NCBI RefSeq assembly: GCF_934424005.1
Contig: NZ_CAKRXI010000008.1
Coordinates: 15,005-79,004 of the forward strand
Direction: 5' to 3'
DNA length: 64,000 nt
Source of the DNA: an uncultured Blautia sp.
GTDB lineage: Bacteria > Bacillota > Clostridia > Lachnospirales > Lachnospiraceae
Of this stretch, positions 23,470-33,206 are shown piece by piece. The notes under the pieces were generated by a model. That model ran no database searches and was not told the DNA's origin. It was given only the letters and a program-made list of their open reading frames with translations. The translations under genes and the position numbers were made by a program. Within the stretch, counting starts at the first letter, position 1; every line of letters begins with the position of its first letter.

Positions 23470-25923
23470 CTATATCCGTTTCAGTGAAAAATCCTGGCTC
23501 TTTAATGTCAGATTCGGGTTGTAATATGGGTCCCCGTCACGCATGATATCCGGCCAGCGTCTTTCAAAAATCTGAATTTCTTTATTAAATCGTGCTACTT
23601 TTTCCGGTGTATCCTCCAATCCTCTGGATTTGGATTCATAATGATACAGTTCTGCGTATGGATTATATACGATCAGATAACCGGCTTCCCGCAGTTTCAT
23701 ACAGAAATCAATGTCATTAAATGCAACCGCAAGCTCTTCTGTAAGCCCTCCGACTTTGTCAAAAGCTTCTCGCTTCACCATCATACATGCAGCAGTAACT
23801 GCACTGTAATCCTGTGCGCAGATGATTCTGTGGCAGTAGCCTGTCGTTCCTCTCGGCTGCAGAACAAAACAATGCCCTGCAATTCCGCCGAAACCAATGA
23901 CTACACCTGCGTGCTGAATCGTATCGTCCTCATAATACATTCTGGCACCGACAGCTCCAACATCACTGCGCATACAGTAACCAAGCAGTTCTTCCAGACA
24001 GTCCTCATTAATGATCTCCGTATCGTTATTCAACAAAAGGAGATATTCTCCTTTTGCAAAAGCAGCTCCATAATTATTGATTGCAGAATAATTGAACTCC
24101 TTATCCCAGTAAACCACATGGGCTTTTGGATTCTCAGCTTCCAGCTTTTTATAATACTGGAAAGTTGCATCCTCCGTACTGTTATTTTCAACAATGATAT
24201 ATTCATAGTTTTTGTAAGTAGATTTCTGATCAATGGAATCCATACACCGTTTCAGATCATCAATATGATCTTTATTCGGAATAATGATGGAAATCAGTGG
24301 ATCATGGTCTCTGTGAAATCTTGTCCTGTAAAGTCCCAGAAACTCTCCCTGATATACTTCTGCGTCGATACCCGTTCTTCTGTAGTGCTCTTCAATCGCA
24401 CGCTTCCCGGATTCAAATGCATAAGTTTTGCTCTCCGGATTTTCCGCGGTGGATTCCTCATGACATCTCCAGTGATACAGTATCTTCGGTACATGACAGA
24501 TCTCTTCCGGTCTGACAGCCTCTATACAGCGGAAAATAAAGTCATAATCCTGCGCTCCATCAAATTCCTTACGGAGAGTTCCAACCTGTTCAATAACTTT
24601 TCTGTCAACAACAAATAAGTGGCAGATGTAATTTACTGTACACAGAAGATCCGGATTATAGTCTGGTTTGAAATGTGGCTGGAAGAATTTATGTCCATCC
24701 ATCGACATCTTATCCTCATCAGAATAAAGGACCTTCACATCTTTGTTTTTATTCAGTGCCTTCACACATTCAAACAGCGCATTTGGTGTCAGTTCATCAT
24801 CATGATCTGCAAACGCAATATAATCACCCGTTGCAATCTCAATCGCAGCATTTGTATTTTCAGAAATCTGCAGTGATTCCTCATGAGACACTACTTTAAT
24901 CCGCTCATCCGATGCTGCAAGTGATTCAAGCAAACCGGCGATTGGTGAATTTGCTCCACTTCCATCTGACAGACAAAGCTCCCAGTTCGGATATGTCTGC
25001 TCTTTGATCGTCTCAACCAGCTGTCGAAGATATTTTTCCTGTGTTTTATACAGCGGGATCACAATGGAAATCTTTGGCTGAAAATCAAATTTTTCTCTTC
25101 TCTGACGTTCCAGTTCCTTCGGTCCCGGAAGATGTCTGACAATCCACTTCTGATATGGAATTTCCCTGGTAGATGCCGTTCTGACCTTGGCTGCAACTTT
25201 TCCAACAAGAGCGGCACTTCCCTGTGTTTTCCAGTAACGGATTCCTTTTTTTGCATATTTTTCGATTTTTTTCCGGATCACCACAGCCTGCTGCAATGGA
25301 ACCACATGCACTGATTTTGTATTTCCGGCATAGAAAACAATGTAAACGACTTTGCCTTTTAGATTTGTCAGTTCCACAAAGAATCCTGATTTGTCTTTGT
25401 TTTCCATCTGTTCCATCTCTTCATAAAGCTGTTCTACATCCACACGCTCCGTCCGAAGTACTTCCGCCTGGATTTTTTCTTTATTTTCATCAAAGATCTG
25501 GATACGTACTGGTTCTGCTGCTACTGCCCAGCCTCGGACACGCAGAAATCCCTGCTGCACTTTTTCCTCTTCAATGTAAAACTGTGGTTTTCCCCTTCTC
25601 TTTTCAAGATTCTTTACCGAAATCGAAAACCAGCAAAATGTTTTTTCCGGCATCTCCGCATAAATACTAAGTTTCTGGTATCCCTCCAGAGATTCCGGAA
25701 GCTGTACAGCCGCTGTGATCCGCTCACCTCGCATCAGATCAGGATCTTTAAATCGTTCCAGTGCACTGACGACTTCCAGTCGCTGAATTTCTGCCTTTAC
25801 CTCAGACCCGTCCAGTTTCGCACGCATTTTGGCTTCTTTGGGCCATGTGCCCTGCAAAATATAACAACATGGATCCTGCAGATGGAATCGGTCCTTTGTT
25901 ACCTCAAAAATTTCTCTTGCCAT
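23470..25923 (-). CDS. Tandem-domain GT2 glycosyltransferase with N-terminal accessory region (817 aa)
   Basis: Residues 1-230 form an accessory region rich in beta-type sequence with no motif I recognise. A basic linker (KKGIRYWK) leads to two GT-A domains. The first (about 275-520) has ISIVIPLYKTQ, FADHDDELTPNA, YSDEDKMS and FDGAQDYDFIFR. The second (about 540-790) has ISIIIPNKDHIDD, LLLNNDTEI, DTIQHAGVVIG and AVTAACMMVKR, then the shared GDPYYNPNL ending. It probably polymerises part of the rhamnose-rich chain. It lies 23 bp after the 808-aa paralogue, from which it likely arose by duplication. Confidence 0.83.
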   Translation of the reverse strand: MAREIFEVTKDRFHLQDPCCYILQGTWPKEAKMRAKLDGSEVKAEIQRLEVVSALERFKDPDLMRGERITAAVQLPESLEGYQKLSIYAEMPEKTFCWFSISVKNLEKRRGKPQFYIEEEKVQQGFLRVRGWAVAAEPVRIQIFDENKEKIQAEVLRTERVDVEQLYEEMEQMENKDKSGFFVELTNLKGKVVYIVFYAGNTKSVHVVPLQQAVVIRKKIEKYAKKGIRYWKTQGSAALVGKVAAKVRTASTREIPYQKWIVRHLPGPKELERQRREKFDFQPKISIVIPLYKTQEKYLRQLVETIKEQTYPNWELCLSDGSGANSPIAGLLESLAASDERIKVVSHEESLQISENTNAAIEIATGDYIAFADHDDELTPNALFECVKALNKNKDVKVLYSDEDKMSMDGHKFFQPHFKPDYNPDLLCTVNYICHLFVVDRKVIEQVGTLRKEFDGAQDYDFIFRCIEAVRPEEICHVPKILYHWRCHEESTAENPESKTYAFESGKRAIEEHYRRTGIDAEVYQGEFLGLYRTRFHRDHDPLISIIIPNKDHIDDLKRCMDSIDQKSTYKNYEYIIVENNSTEDATFQYYKKLEAENPKAHVVYWDKEFNYSAINNYGAAFAKGEYLLLLNNDTEIINEDCLEELLGYCMRSDVGAVGARMYYEDDTIQHAGVVIGFGGIAGHCFVLQPRGTTGYCHRIICAQDYSAVTAACMMVKREAFDKVGGLTEELAVAFNDIDFCMKLREAGYLIVYNPYAELYHYESKSRGLEDTPEKVARFNKEIQIFERRWPDIMRDGDPYYNPNLTLKSQDFSLKRI

Positions 25924-25946
25924 ATAGAATTATCCTACCTCATTTC

Positions 25947-28373
25947 TCAGTCTTCTCTCAGGGAACAGTCCGCTTCTTTCAGTGACAGATTCGGATTATA
26001 ATACGGATCTCCCATGGCCATCTGTTCGCCCCATTTCTCTTCGAAATGTTTTGTTTCCTTTTCGAAACGGAACTGTTTTTCCGGTGTGTCTTCCATTCCC
26101 CTTGACTTGGATTCATAGTGATAAAGTTCCGCATATGGTGTAAATACAACTTTCTTTCCAGCTGCCCGCACTTTCATGCACAGATCAATATCATTAAATG
26201 CAACCACAAACTCTTCGTCAAAGCCACCCACAGTTTCAAAATCTTCGGCTTTCATAAGCATGCATGCCGCCGTTACTGCACTGATTTCCTGAACATTCAC
26301 GGCTCTTCCGAAATATCCTTTGTCTTCGCATGATGCCTGGCACATGATGTGTCCTGCAATTCCGCCCATCCCCAGAACAACGCCTGCATGCTGGATCAGA
26401 TTATCCGGATAATAAAGTTTTGCACCAACGATCGCAACATCCGGCTGCTGGCAGATCATCAACATCTCTTCGATCCATCCCGGAATAATGACTTCTACAT
26501 CATTATTCAGGAACAGCAGATAACTGCCCTTTGCATCCTTTGCTGCAAAATTATTGATTGCGGCATAATTAAATCCCTCTTTCCATGTGAGTACCCTTGC
26601 TTTTGGATAACGCCAGGAAAGATTTTTATAATACTCAAATGTTTCTGGCTTTTCGCTGTTATTTTCAACTACCAGTATCTCGTAATTTTTCCATGTTGAT
26701 TTCTCGTAAATGGAAGAAAGACATTTTTCAAGATCATCAATGTGGTCTTTATTTGGAATAAGGATGGACACAAGCGGCTCACCCTGAATCTTCACATGAC
26801 TGCGATACCAGCCCGGATGCTTCGTCATCTCCACTTCAGCCTCAATACCAACTCTTCTGTAATGTTCCTGAATTGCACGGCATCCTGCTTCATACGCATA
26901 CGTCTTACTCTCTGGATTTGCCGCAACGGAATTCATATGACATCTCCAGTGATACAGTACTCTCGGAATATGGATTACCTGTTTTGCCTGTTCGCAGCAA
27001 CGCAGGATAAAATCATAATCCTGAGAACCGTCATACTCCGGTCTCAGACCGCCTACCTGATCTACCAGTGCTTTTTTGACTGCAAAAATGTGACAGATAT
27101 AATTATTATCTCTTAAACGAAACAGGTTATAATCTGATTTGAAATGGGGTTCAAAATAAAATTCCCCATCCATACTCAGCTTATCCTCATCTGTATAAAC
27201 AATCTCCGGTCCCTGATGGTCATTGATGGCTTTGACGATTTCATATAACGCATCCGGTTCCAGTGTATCGTCGTGATCGCTGAGCATCAGATATTCCCCG
27301 GTCGCCATCTCGATCGCTTTATTTGTATTAATGGAAATACCGCCATTTTCCTCCAGATGTTTGTACAGGATACGGCTGTCTTTTCCATAACGCTTCTGAA
27401 TATATTCTTCTACTTTCTGATCCGGACTTCCGTCTGCCAGACAAAGCTGCCAGTTTGTGTAACTCTGTGCCCGAACAGAATCGATCAGTTCCTTTAGATA
27501 TGGGGTTGGTGTACAGTACAGCGGAATCACAATACTGATCAGCGGATTCTGCTCAAAATGTGTATGTCTCTGTTTTCTGAGTGTACGCCGGTCAGCTTTA
27601 TGGCGTTTGAACCACTCTTCATAGTCTTCCTTATGTTCTCCATCTTTGTCTTTATGAAAAAGGCGTCCCCAGAATCCTTTGGATTTCTGCTCTTTGCGGA
27701 GTGCTTTAATATCAATCTCATAAGTCTTTGTTGTGGAGTCTCCACAAAAATGAAGTACGATACGATTTCCCGGAATTTCCAGAAAAGCTACTGAAATACT
27801 GAATCCGATCTCCTGATTTTTGTAATCATCATCGAGATGACGACGTTCCACAACATCCGGTCTGCGTCCTCTTGTGATCTTGCAGTCCAGAAGCTCCGTG
27901 TTTTCTTTGTGAACCGTCACTTCCACATTTCCTCTCTGATCCGTTGTCCATCCCTGGATTTCCAGCATCAGTCCATAAAGTACCTCTACACGGTCAATAT
28001 GAAATTCTACCAGTTTATCCTTGACCAGTTCATCCAAGTCATCACCCGTACACTCCCAAAGCAGGGTTTTTTCTTCTCCGTCCAGCAAAAGAAGTTCTAA
28101 TAGATCATATTTCCTGCGAAGTTCCAGTACCTCCGGAATCGTCACAGTAAAACCCGGAAGAAATCCTTCTGTCACCACATCCAGAGACTGTGCCACATCC
28201 GGACGTTCATATCTCTCGATTTCCGGTATATCGATTACTTCGTAACCATCCCCAAGCAGCTGAAAGGTGCATTCTTTTTTTTCAGGATGCATACACCAAC
28301 CTACAAGGCTCAGCACATGTCCATGTCTGTCATCGTATCTCTCTTCATCAATGCTGAAACAAAGTTTGTCCAT
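25947..28373 (-). CDS. Tandem-domain GT2 glycosyltransferase with N-terminal accessory region (808 aa)
   Basis: The N-terminal ~230 residues (DERYDDRHGHVLSLVGWC at the start) are probably two beta-sandwich modules, and a charged linker follows. The first GT-A domain has ISIVIPLYCTP, LSDHDDTLEPDA, YTDEDKLS and YDGSQDYDFILR. The second has VSILIPNKDHIDD, LFLNNDVEV, NLIQHAGVVLG and AVTAACMLMKA, ending GDPYYNPNLSLKEAD. It sits 10 bp after the methyltransferase/kinase gene. The beta modules may bind the growing glycan or a partner. That is inference. Confidence 0.83.
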   Translation of the reverse strand: MDKLCFSIDEERYDDRHGHVLSLVGWCMHPEKKECTFQLLGDGYEVIDIPEIERYERPDVAQSLDVVTEGFLPGFTVTIPEVLELRRKYDLLELLLLDGEEKTLLWECTGDDLDELVKDKLVEFHIDRVEVLYGLMLEIQGWTTDQRGNVEVTVHKENTELLDCKITRGRRPDVVERRHLDDDYKNQEIGFSISVAFLEIPGNRIVLHFCGDSTTKTYEIDIKALRKEQKSKGFWGRLFHKDKDGEHKEDYEEWFKRHKADRRTLRKQRHTHFEQNPLISIVIPLYCTPTPYLKELIDSVRAQSYTNWQLCLADGSPDQKVEEYIQKRYGKDSRILYKHLEENGGISINTNKAIEMATGEYLMLSDHDDTLEPDALYEIVKAINDHQGPEIVYTDEDKLSMDGEFYFEPHFKSDYNLFRLRDNNYICHIFAVKKALVDQVGGLRPEYDGSQDYDFILRCCEQAKQVIHIPRVLYHWRCHMNSVAANPESKTYAYEAGCRAIQEHYRRVGIEAEVEMTKHPGWYRSHVKIQGEPLVSILIPNKDHIDDLEKCLSSIYEKSTWKNYEILVVENNSEKPETFEYYKNLSWRYPKARVLTWKEGFNYAAINNFAAKDAKGSYLLFLNNDVEVIIPGWIEEMLMICQQPDVAIVGAKLYYPDNLIQHAGVVLGMGGIAGHIMCQASCEDKGYFGRAVNVQEISAVTAACMLMKAEDFETVGGFDEEFVVAFNDIDLCMKVRAAGKKVVFTPYAELYHYESKSRGMEDTPEKQFRFEKETKHFEEKWGEQMAMGDPYYNPNLSLKEADCSLRED

Positions 28374-28383
28374 AAATATTCCC

Positions 28384-30567
28384 CTATTTCTTTTTAATAC
28401 TCCGGTACAGCTTCCATGCCTTTGTATTTTCCATTTCAGAAATCTGATGTTTCAGTTTCTGAATCTCTTTGTCTTTTTCTGCAGAGATCCGTGAAAAACT
28501 CGTCCAGAATGCCTCCTGTGCTTTGGATTCCTTCATCACTTCAATCTCTATATAAAGTTTGCCTGCAGCCTTTGGCAGACTCTCTATTACAAACTGCGGG
28601 TCTCCTCCTCCAAAATAGTATCCTCCGTTTCCTATCGGAAAACCATTGGAAGAAAAATCCGCCTCTTTTCCGTTTTCAAATACAAGTTTTTTAAGTACCA
28701 GTCCCCCGGCAGCTTCCCCCGGATCCAGACGCAGCCGGCGCACATTCTGCGGAACAGTGATTCCGAAATCAATTCCATGTTTTGTCATTGGATAAATATC
28801 TGAATCTGCTTCCGAGAAGTCATTTCCTCTGTCATAAAATACCTGCAGTCTTCTCGTTGCACACGCGGCACGGATCCGGTCATAATATGCCATGACATCA
28901 ACCTTGCCAGGTGAAACCTCATCATACATTTCCCGAAGAGGCACATGACTGCCTTCCATATATTTCTGGAAATTACGCTCCATCTCTGCATAAATTTCCA
29001 GTTCTTTCTCACTGATCCCTGCCTTTTTATAAAAATCAAGATCACGCAGTACAGCACGCTTGCCATCACTTTCCAGATAGTAATGGATCATTCTGTAAAG
29101 GATGAAATTGCACGGAATCGGGAAGCGGAAGGTCCATTCATAATCGATTACGGACACTCCGGAATCCTGAATCAGAATATTAGCCGGCACAAGATCAATA
29201 TTGGACATACCGCTGCAACGACAGTTTTCACTGATTTCTGCATCACCAAAGACCTGCACGAATTCCGGTGTTTTAAAGAACATCTCACCTTCATGGATAC
29301 GACGGATCTTTTTGATATAGCTGAAAAACAGCTTCTCAAGCTCTTCTGTCTTTCCTGCCTCCAGAAGTTCGTCCAATCTTCCTTCCAGTGTCTCTCCCTG
29401 CAGGTATTCCAGACGAACTCCATCATTCTCAACTGTACAGGTATTCAGTTCCAGTCCTTCTCTTCCGTAAAAAGTTCCCAGTTCCCTGGATATTTTTTCC
29501 AGATTCTTCACATGTTCTACAGAAGTTTTTTCTGTCGGTAACTTACGGACATATCTTCTCCCTGAAAAGTTTTCGCAGATTTCCGTACGTACAGAAAATG
29601 CCGGATCTCTTTCGTTGGAAAACTTTACATAAATGGTTTCTGCTTCTTTCTTTTCTTTTCCGATCAGAAGAAGAAAAGAATTGGCAAAATCCGGATACAT
29701 ATCATTCGCGAGGAGTGAATCATATACCGCAGATTCCTGAAAAAGCTGCAGACGCAGTCTGTCATAATTTGTTTCCAGACGATTCAGTTCTCCCTTCAAA
29801 GGAAGACGACGGTCTGAATAGATCGTCATTGGTAATTTGTAATCCGGAAATGGATAATACCAGGATGCTTTAAGATCTCCTGCTTCTTTCAGGATTGCTG
29901 ACATTTCTTTTCTGGAAAATGTCTTAACGCCACTCGTTGTCGGATAACCTTCCAGACCTTCAAAAAGAGTTCCAAAATGATCTTCCGTACATCCTGACCA
30001 GTACTTCAGTCCCAGACGATTTTCGATTGCAAGAACGATCTTACCATCCGGTTTCAGATGTCTGGATATGATCTTAAGGAAATCCACATAAGGAGTCTCA
30101 CTCTGTATATAGGCTTCTCCATATTCAAACACACCGATCAATGTAATATAATCATATTTTTCGGTAAGCGTCTTCTCGACTTCCTGAAAATTCCCCATAA
30201 GGATCTTCAGATTGTCACAGTCTCTGTGTCTCCATGCATTGATCTGGCTTCGCTTTCTTGAAAGTTCAATACAGGTAACCTTTTTGGCTTTTTTGCAGAG
30301 AGCGCCGGTCACAGCACCACATCCGGAACCGATTTCAAGAACATTCTCTTCACCTGTAAACGGAATCCAGCTCAGTATATTTTCCCTGATATGAGAGAAA
30401 TGATAGAGAATCGGCCAGCTCGCCCTCTCTGCAATAACTCCGTTCCATTGTTCTTCCCGGTAATTGCGTGCTATCTCCAGCATCTCATCCTCAATTGCAC
30501 CATCTGTATATAAATCTTTGCCCGGATATAGTGTATCATCCAGAATTACCTGTCCGATTTTTTCCAT
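28384..30567 (-). CDS. WbdD-like bifunctional SAM methyltransferase / sugar kinase-like protein
   Basis: 727 aa in several parts. A class I SAM methyltransferase domain (about 60-230) has motif I VLEIGSGCGAVTG (77-89), followed by CIELSRKRSQ. A kinase-like region (about 310-500) has a catalytic-loop-like NIDLVPANILI (Asp458, Asn463) and a metal-site-like VIDYEW (475). A beta-type segment (about 600-680) and a C-terminal coiled coil ending KAWKLYRSIKKK complete it. E. coli O9a WbdD, which caps O-antigen with phosphate and methyl groups and sets chain length, has the same methyltransferase-kinase-coiled-coil order. The gene overlaps wzt by one base. Capping function here is inferred from layout and context. 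Confidence 0.7.
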   Translation of the reverse strand: MEKIGQVILDDTLYPGKDLYTDGAIEDEMLEIARNYREEQWNGVIAERASWPILYHFSHIRENILSWIPFTGEENVLEIGSGCGAVTGALCKKAKKVTCIELSRKRSQINAWRHRDCDNLKILMGNFQEVEKTLTEKYDYITLIGVFEYGEAYIQSETPYVDFLKIISRHLKPDGKIVLAIENRLGLKYWSGCTEDHFGTLFEGLEGYPTTSGVKTFSRKEMSAILKEAGDLKASWYYPFPDYKLPMTIYSDRRLPLKGELNRLETNYDRLRLQLFQESAVYDSLLANDMYPDFANSFLLLIGKEKKEAETIYVKFSNERDPAFSVRTEICENFSGRRYVRKLPTEKTSVEHVKNLEKISRELGTFYGREGLELNTCTVENDGVRLEYLQGETLEGRLDELLEAGKTEELEKLFFSYIKKIRRIHEGEMFFKTPEFVQVFGDAEISENCRCSGMSNIDLVPANILIQDSGVSVIDYEWTFRFPIPCNFILYRMIHYYLESDGKRAVLRDLDFYKKAGISEKELEIYAEMERNFQKYMEGSHVPLREMYDEVSPGKVDVMAYYDRIRAACATRRLQVFYDRGNDFSEADSDIYPMTKHGIDFGITVPQNVRRLRLDPGEAAGGLVLKKLVFENGKEADFSSNGFPIGNGGYYFGGGDPQFVIESLPKAAGKLYIEIEVMKESKAQEAFWTSFSRISAEKDKEIQKLKHQISEMENTKAWKLYRSIKKK

Positions 30568-31820
30568 TATTCCTCTCCGTACTGAATTTCTACTTTTGAA
30601 TTCATATCATAAAATCCTACGGTATTCTGCGTTGAGATCACCGTAATATTACATGCATCATATAATCTGTGGAATACCGTAAAGTCTCCATCCTTATAGC
30701 CGGTACATCCAAAGGAAAGCAGATACTCCCCGCCCTGCAGGAACATATCCTGTGTAAAGGTTACGGTACATACATCTCCGGCTTCAGAATGCTCAATATG
30801 CATTTTTTCAAACATCGTGTTGGTTCCTGTAATTTCTGTTCCACGAATATCCTTAAATGTATATGCCATGATCGGTTCCTGAATATTCTCATGAAATGCA
30901 ACCCTCATCTTGATCGTAAAGGTTGTTCCCTTGTCGATGGTATTGGTATAACGGCCCTTTTCATCCATCACAACAAAATCTGTGATCTCCGCAAGTTTGC
31001 TTCCATATTCCAGCATATTCGGATTTACCTGGAATTTTTCACTCCAGTTTTCCTTTTTCTTTACTTCTTTTTCCACTTTCCTGGTCGGATCCTGGCCTAC
31101 CAGAAGCTGCTTGTACATATCTACCATCTGCTTTGGTGAACCTTCTTCAAGCTTCACACCCTTATTCAGAAGGATAACTCTGTCACAGTATCTGGAAATA
31201 CTGCTCAGATCATGGCTTACAAAAAGGATCGTCCGGCCCATTTTCTTAAATTCTTCGAATTTACGATAACATTTTGCCTGAAAGAATACATCCCCTACAG
31301 AAAGTGCCTCATCAACGATCAGAATTTCAGGATCGATATTGATTGCAACGGCAAAAGCCAGACGAACGAACATACCACTGGAATATGCTTTGACCGGCTG
31401 ATGTACAAAATCGCCGATGTCTGCAAAATCCAGAATATCCTGCAGTCTGGCATCAATCTCCTCTTTGGAAAAACCCATCATAGTTCCATTGAGATATACG
31501 TTCTCAATCCCGGTATACTCCATATTAAACCCGGCTCCCAGTTCCAGCAGAGCGGAAATTCTCCCATCTACTGTGACTTCTCCACCGGTAGGATTCAATA
31601 CACCGGTAATGATCTTGAGGATCGTGGATTTACCGGAACCATTTGTCCCGATAATTCCCACTGTTTCTCCTCTTTTTACATCAAAGCTGACATCCCGTAG
31701 TGCATAATGCTCTCTTACAGGAACTTTCATTCCCAGAGCCTCTTTCAACCGGTCAGACGGCTTATTATATAATTTATACATCTTATCCAGATGTTTTACC
31801 TGAATTGCAAATTCACTCAT
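30567..31820 (-). CDS. wzt: Wzt-like ABC exporter ATPase with C-terminal glycan-binding domain
   Basis: 417 aa. The ATPase domain (1-240) shows GTNGSGKST (Walker A), AYSSGMFVRLAFAV (signature), PEILIVDEAL (Walker B) and LFVSHDLSS (switch His). A C-terminal ~160 residues form a beta-sandwich like Wzt-C (TFTIKMRVAFHEN, FLQGGEYLLSFGCTG), which in O9a-type systems recognises the chain-end cap. With the Wzm-like permease it exports undecaprenyl-linked polysaccharide. The extra domain is absent from TagH-like versions and suggests cap-dependent export. Confidence 0.9.
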   Translation of the reverse strand: MSEFAIQVKHLDKMYKLYNKPSDRLKEALGMKVPVREHYALRDVSFDVKRGETVGIIGTNGSGKSTILKIITGVLNPTGGEVTVDGRISALLELGAGFNMEYTGIENVYLNGTMMGFSKEEIDARLQDILDFADIGDFVHQPVKAYSSGMFVRLAFAVAINIDPEILIVDEALSVGDVFFQAKCYRKFEEFKKMGRTILFVSHDLSSISRYCDRVILLNKGVKLEEGSPKQMVDMYKQLLVGQDPTRKVEKEVKKKENWSEKFQVNPNMLEYGSKLAEITDFVVMDEKGRYTNTIDKGTTFTIKMRVAFHENIQEPIMAYTFKDIRGTEITGTNTMFEKMHIEHSEAGDVCTVTFTQDMFLQGGEYLLSFGCTGYKDGDFTVFHRLYDACNITVISTQNTVGFYDMNSKVEIQYGEE

Positions 31821-31832
31821 TCTACTCTCCGC

Positions 31833-32639
31833 TTACAGTACATCTGCAAAATGTACCTGAAGTTTTTTAAACAGTCTGGTTCCAAGCACAAATACGATTA
31901 GGGTAAATCCCCAGAAGTAAAGTGTCAGCACCGGATGCTCCCAGATTGCTACTTTGTTGATCAGAGAATCCCTGTATCCCTGCACAATATAGAATACCGG
32001 ATTCAGTTTCAGTATATTTGCCAGAAGTCCTCCAAGACCAAGATCATTAAAATCCCACATGATCGGGGTAACCCATACACCAACCTGGAGCATAATGTTG
32101 ATGATCTGACTCAGATCTCTGAAGAATACAACCGCCGCACTTGTCATATATGTGACTGCCAGAATCAGCATAAAAATGCAGAAGCTGTAGTATACCAGCT
32201 GCAGTGCATACAGACTCGGCGGATAGCCCATGCAGGTATAGATCACCAGTACGATCACAACAAAAAAACAATGTACAAATACCGCTGAAAATACTTTCAC
32301 TACCGGAAGGATCCGAATGTTAAATACTACTTTTTTTACCAGATAATTATATTCCAGAAGTGCATTCGTTCCGCCGGTCAGGCCTTCCTGAATAAAGAAC
32401 CAGGGGACAAGACCTGCGATCAGCCAAAGTACAAATGGAACACCTTTATCCGAACCATTGCGAAGCGCCAGTCCGAATACAAACCAGTAAACACAGATCG
32501 TTACGATCGGCTGAATAAATGCCCAGACTGTTCCAAAATAGGAACCCGCATATTTCGTTTTGAAATCATTTTTTGCCAGAGAAAACACTAATTTGCGGTT
32601 TTTGTAGATTTCCCCAGGCAGCCATGTTTCTTTTTTCAA
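31833..32639 (-). CDS. wzm: Wzm-like ABC-2 polysaccharide exporter permease
   Basis: 268 aa with six predicted transmembrane helices, ABC2_membrane/TagG-RfbA type. An N-terminal amphipathic segment (KNRKLVFSLAKNDFKTKYAGS) precedes the first helix. The re-entrant region includes WVTPIMWDFND, and KLNPVFYIVQGYRDSL is the family's conserved loop. It forms the membrane channel with the Wzt-like ATPase 12 bp downstream. The start is a TTG (TTGAAAAAAG) whose last base pairs overlap the rfbC stop, so translation is likely coupled. Confidence 0.9.
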   Translation of the reverse strand: MKKETWLPGEIYKNRKLVFSLAKNDFKTKYAGSYFGTVWAFIQPIVTICVYWFVFGLALRNGSDKGVPFVLWLIAGLVPWFFIQEGLTGGTNALLEYNYLVKKVVFNIRILPVVKVFSAVFVHCFFVVIVLVIYTCMGYPPSLYALQLVYYSFCIFMLILAVTYMTSAAVVFFRDLSQIINIMLQVGVWVTPIMWDFNDLGLGGLLANILKLNPVFYIVQGYRDSLINKVAIWEHPVLTLYFWGFTLIVFVLGTRLFKKLQVHFADVL

Positions 32640-33205
32640 TCCTTTTTACTCCTGTTGGCAGTATATTCCTTAAAACTTCCCCATTTCTGGTCTTTGTCAG
32701 AGAGGATCAGTTCCATACCTTCCGGAATCGGCCATTCTACTCCGATATCCGGGTCATTGTATGCAAGACCACCCTCATCATTCGGATGATAAAAATCGGT
32801 ACATTTATAAGCAAATTCTGCAGAATCAGAAAGAACAACAAATCCGTGAGCAAAATTCTTCGGAATGAAGAACTGTTTCTTATTCTCTGCAGAAAGAAGG
32901 ACTCCATACCACTGTCCATATGTCGGGGAACCTTCTCGCAGATCGACCGCAACATCAAAAACTTCTCCGCTCACTACACGAACAAGTTTATCCTGTGGAT
33001 AGTTGATCTGGAAATGCAGTCCACGAAGTACGCCTTTACGGGAACTGGACTGGTTATCCTGTACGAATTCCATATCGATTCCGGCTGCTTTGTAATCGTT
33101 GTAGTTGTATGTTTCCATAAAATATCCGCGTTCATCACCGAATACTGCCGGTGTGATCACTTTCAGGCCTTCAATATGACATGTCTCTACTGTAATTTTT
33201 CCCAT
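32636..33205 (-). CDS. rfbC: dTDP-4-dehydrorhamnose 3,5-epimerase
   Basis: 189 aa from the ATG at 33205 behind GGAGGG. The in-frame start 8 codons upstream lies inside rfbA. Cupin fold with FGDERGYFMETY, VQDNQSSSRKGVLRGLHFQ (catalytic His), VFDVAVDLREGSPTYGQW and IPKNFAHGFVVLSD. It epimerises C3 and C5 in dTDP-rhamnose synthesis. It follows rfbA by a single base and precedes wzm with a 4-base overlap. Confidence 0.95.
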   Translation of the reverse strand: MGKITVETCHIEGLKVITPAVFGDERGYFMETYNYNDYKAAGIDMEFVQDNQSSSRKGVLRGLHFQINYPQDKLVRVVSGEVFDVAVDLREGSPTYGQWYGVLLSAENKKQFFIPKNFAHGFVVLSDSAEFAYKCTDFYHPNDEGGLAYNDPDIGVEWPIPEGMELILSDKDQKWGSFKEYTANRSKKD

Positions 33206-33206
33206 T

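Noticed and set aside
23641..24618. Plus-strand frames opposite the tandem-domain GT2 genes (also 19602-20648, 26118-27116)
   Set aside because: Same shadow pattern repeats at homologous places in the three paralogues, as expected of antisense mirror frames of conserved coding sequence.
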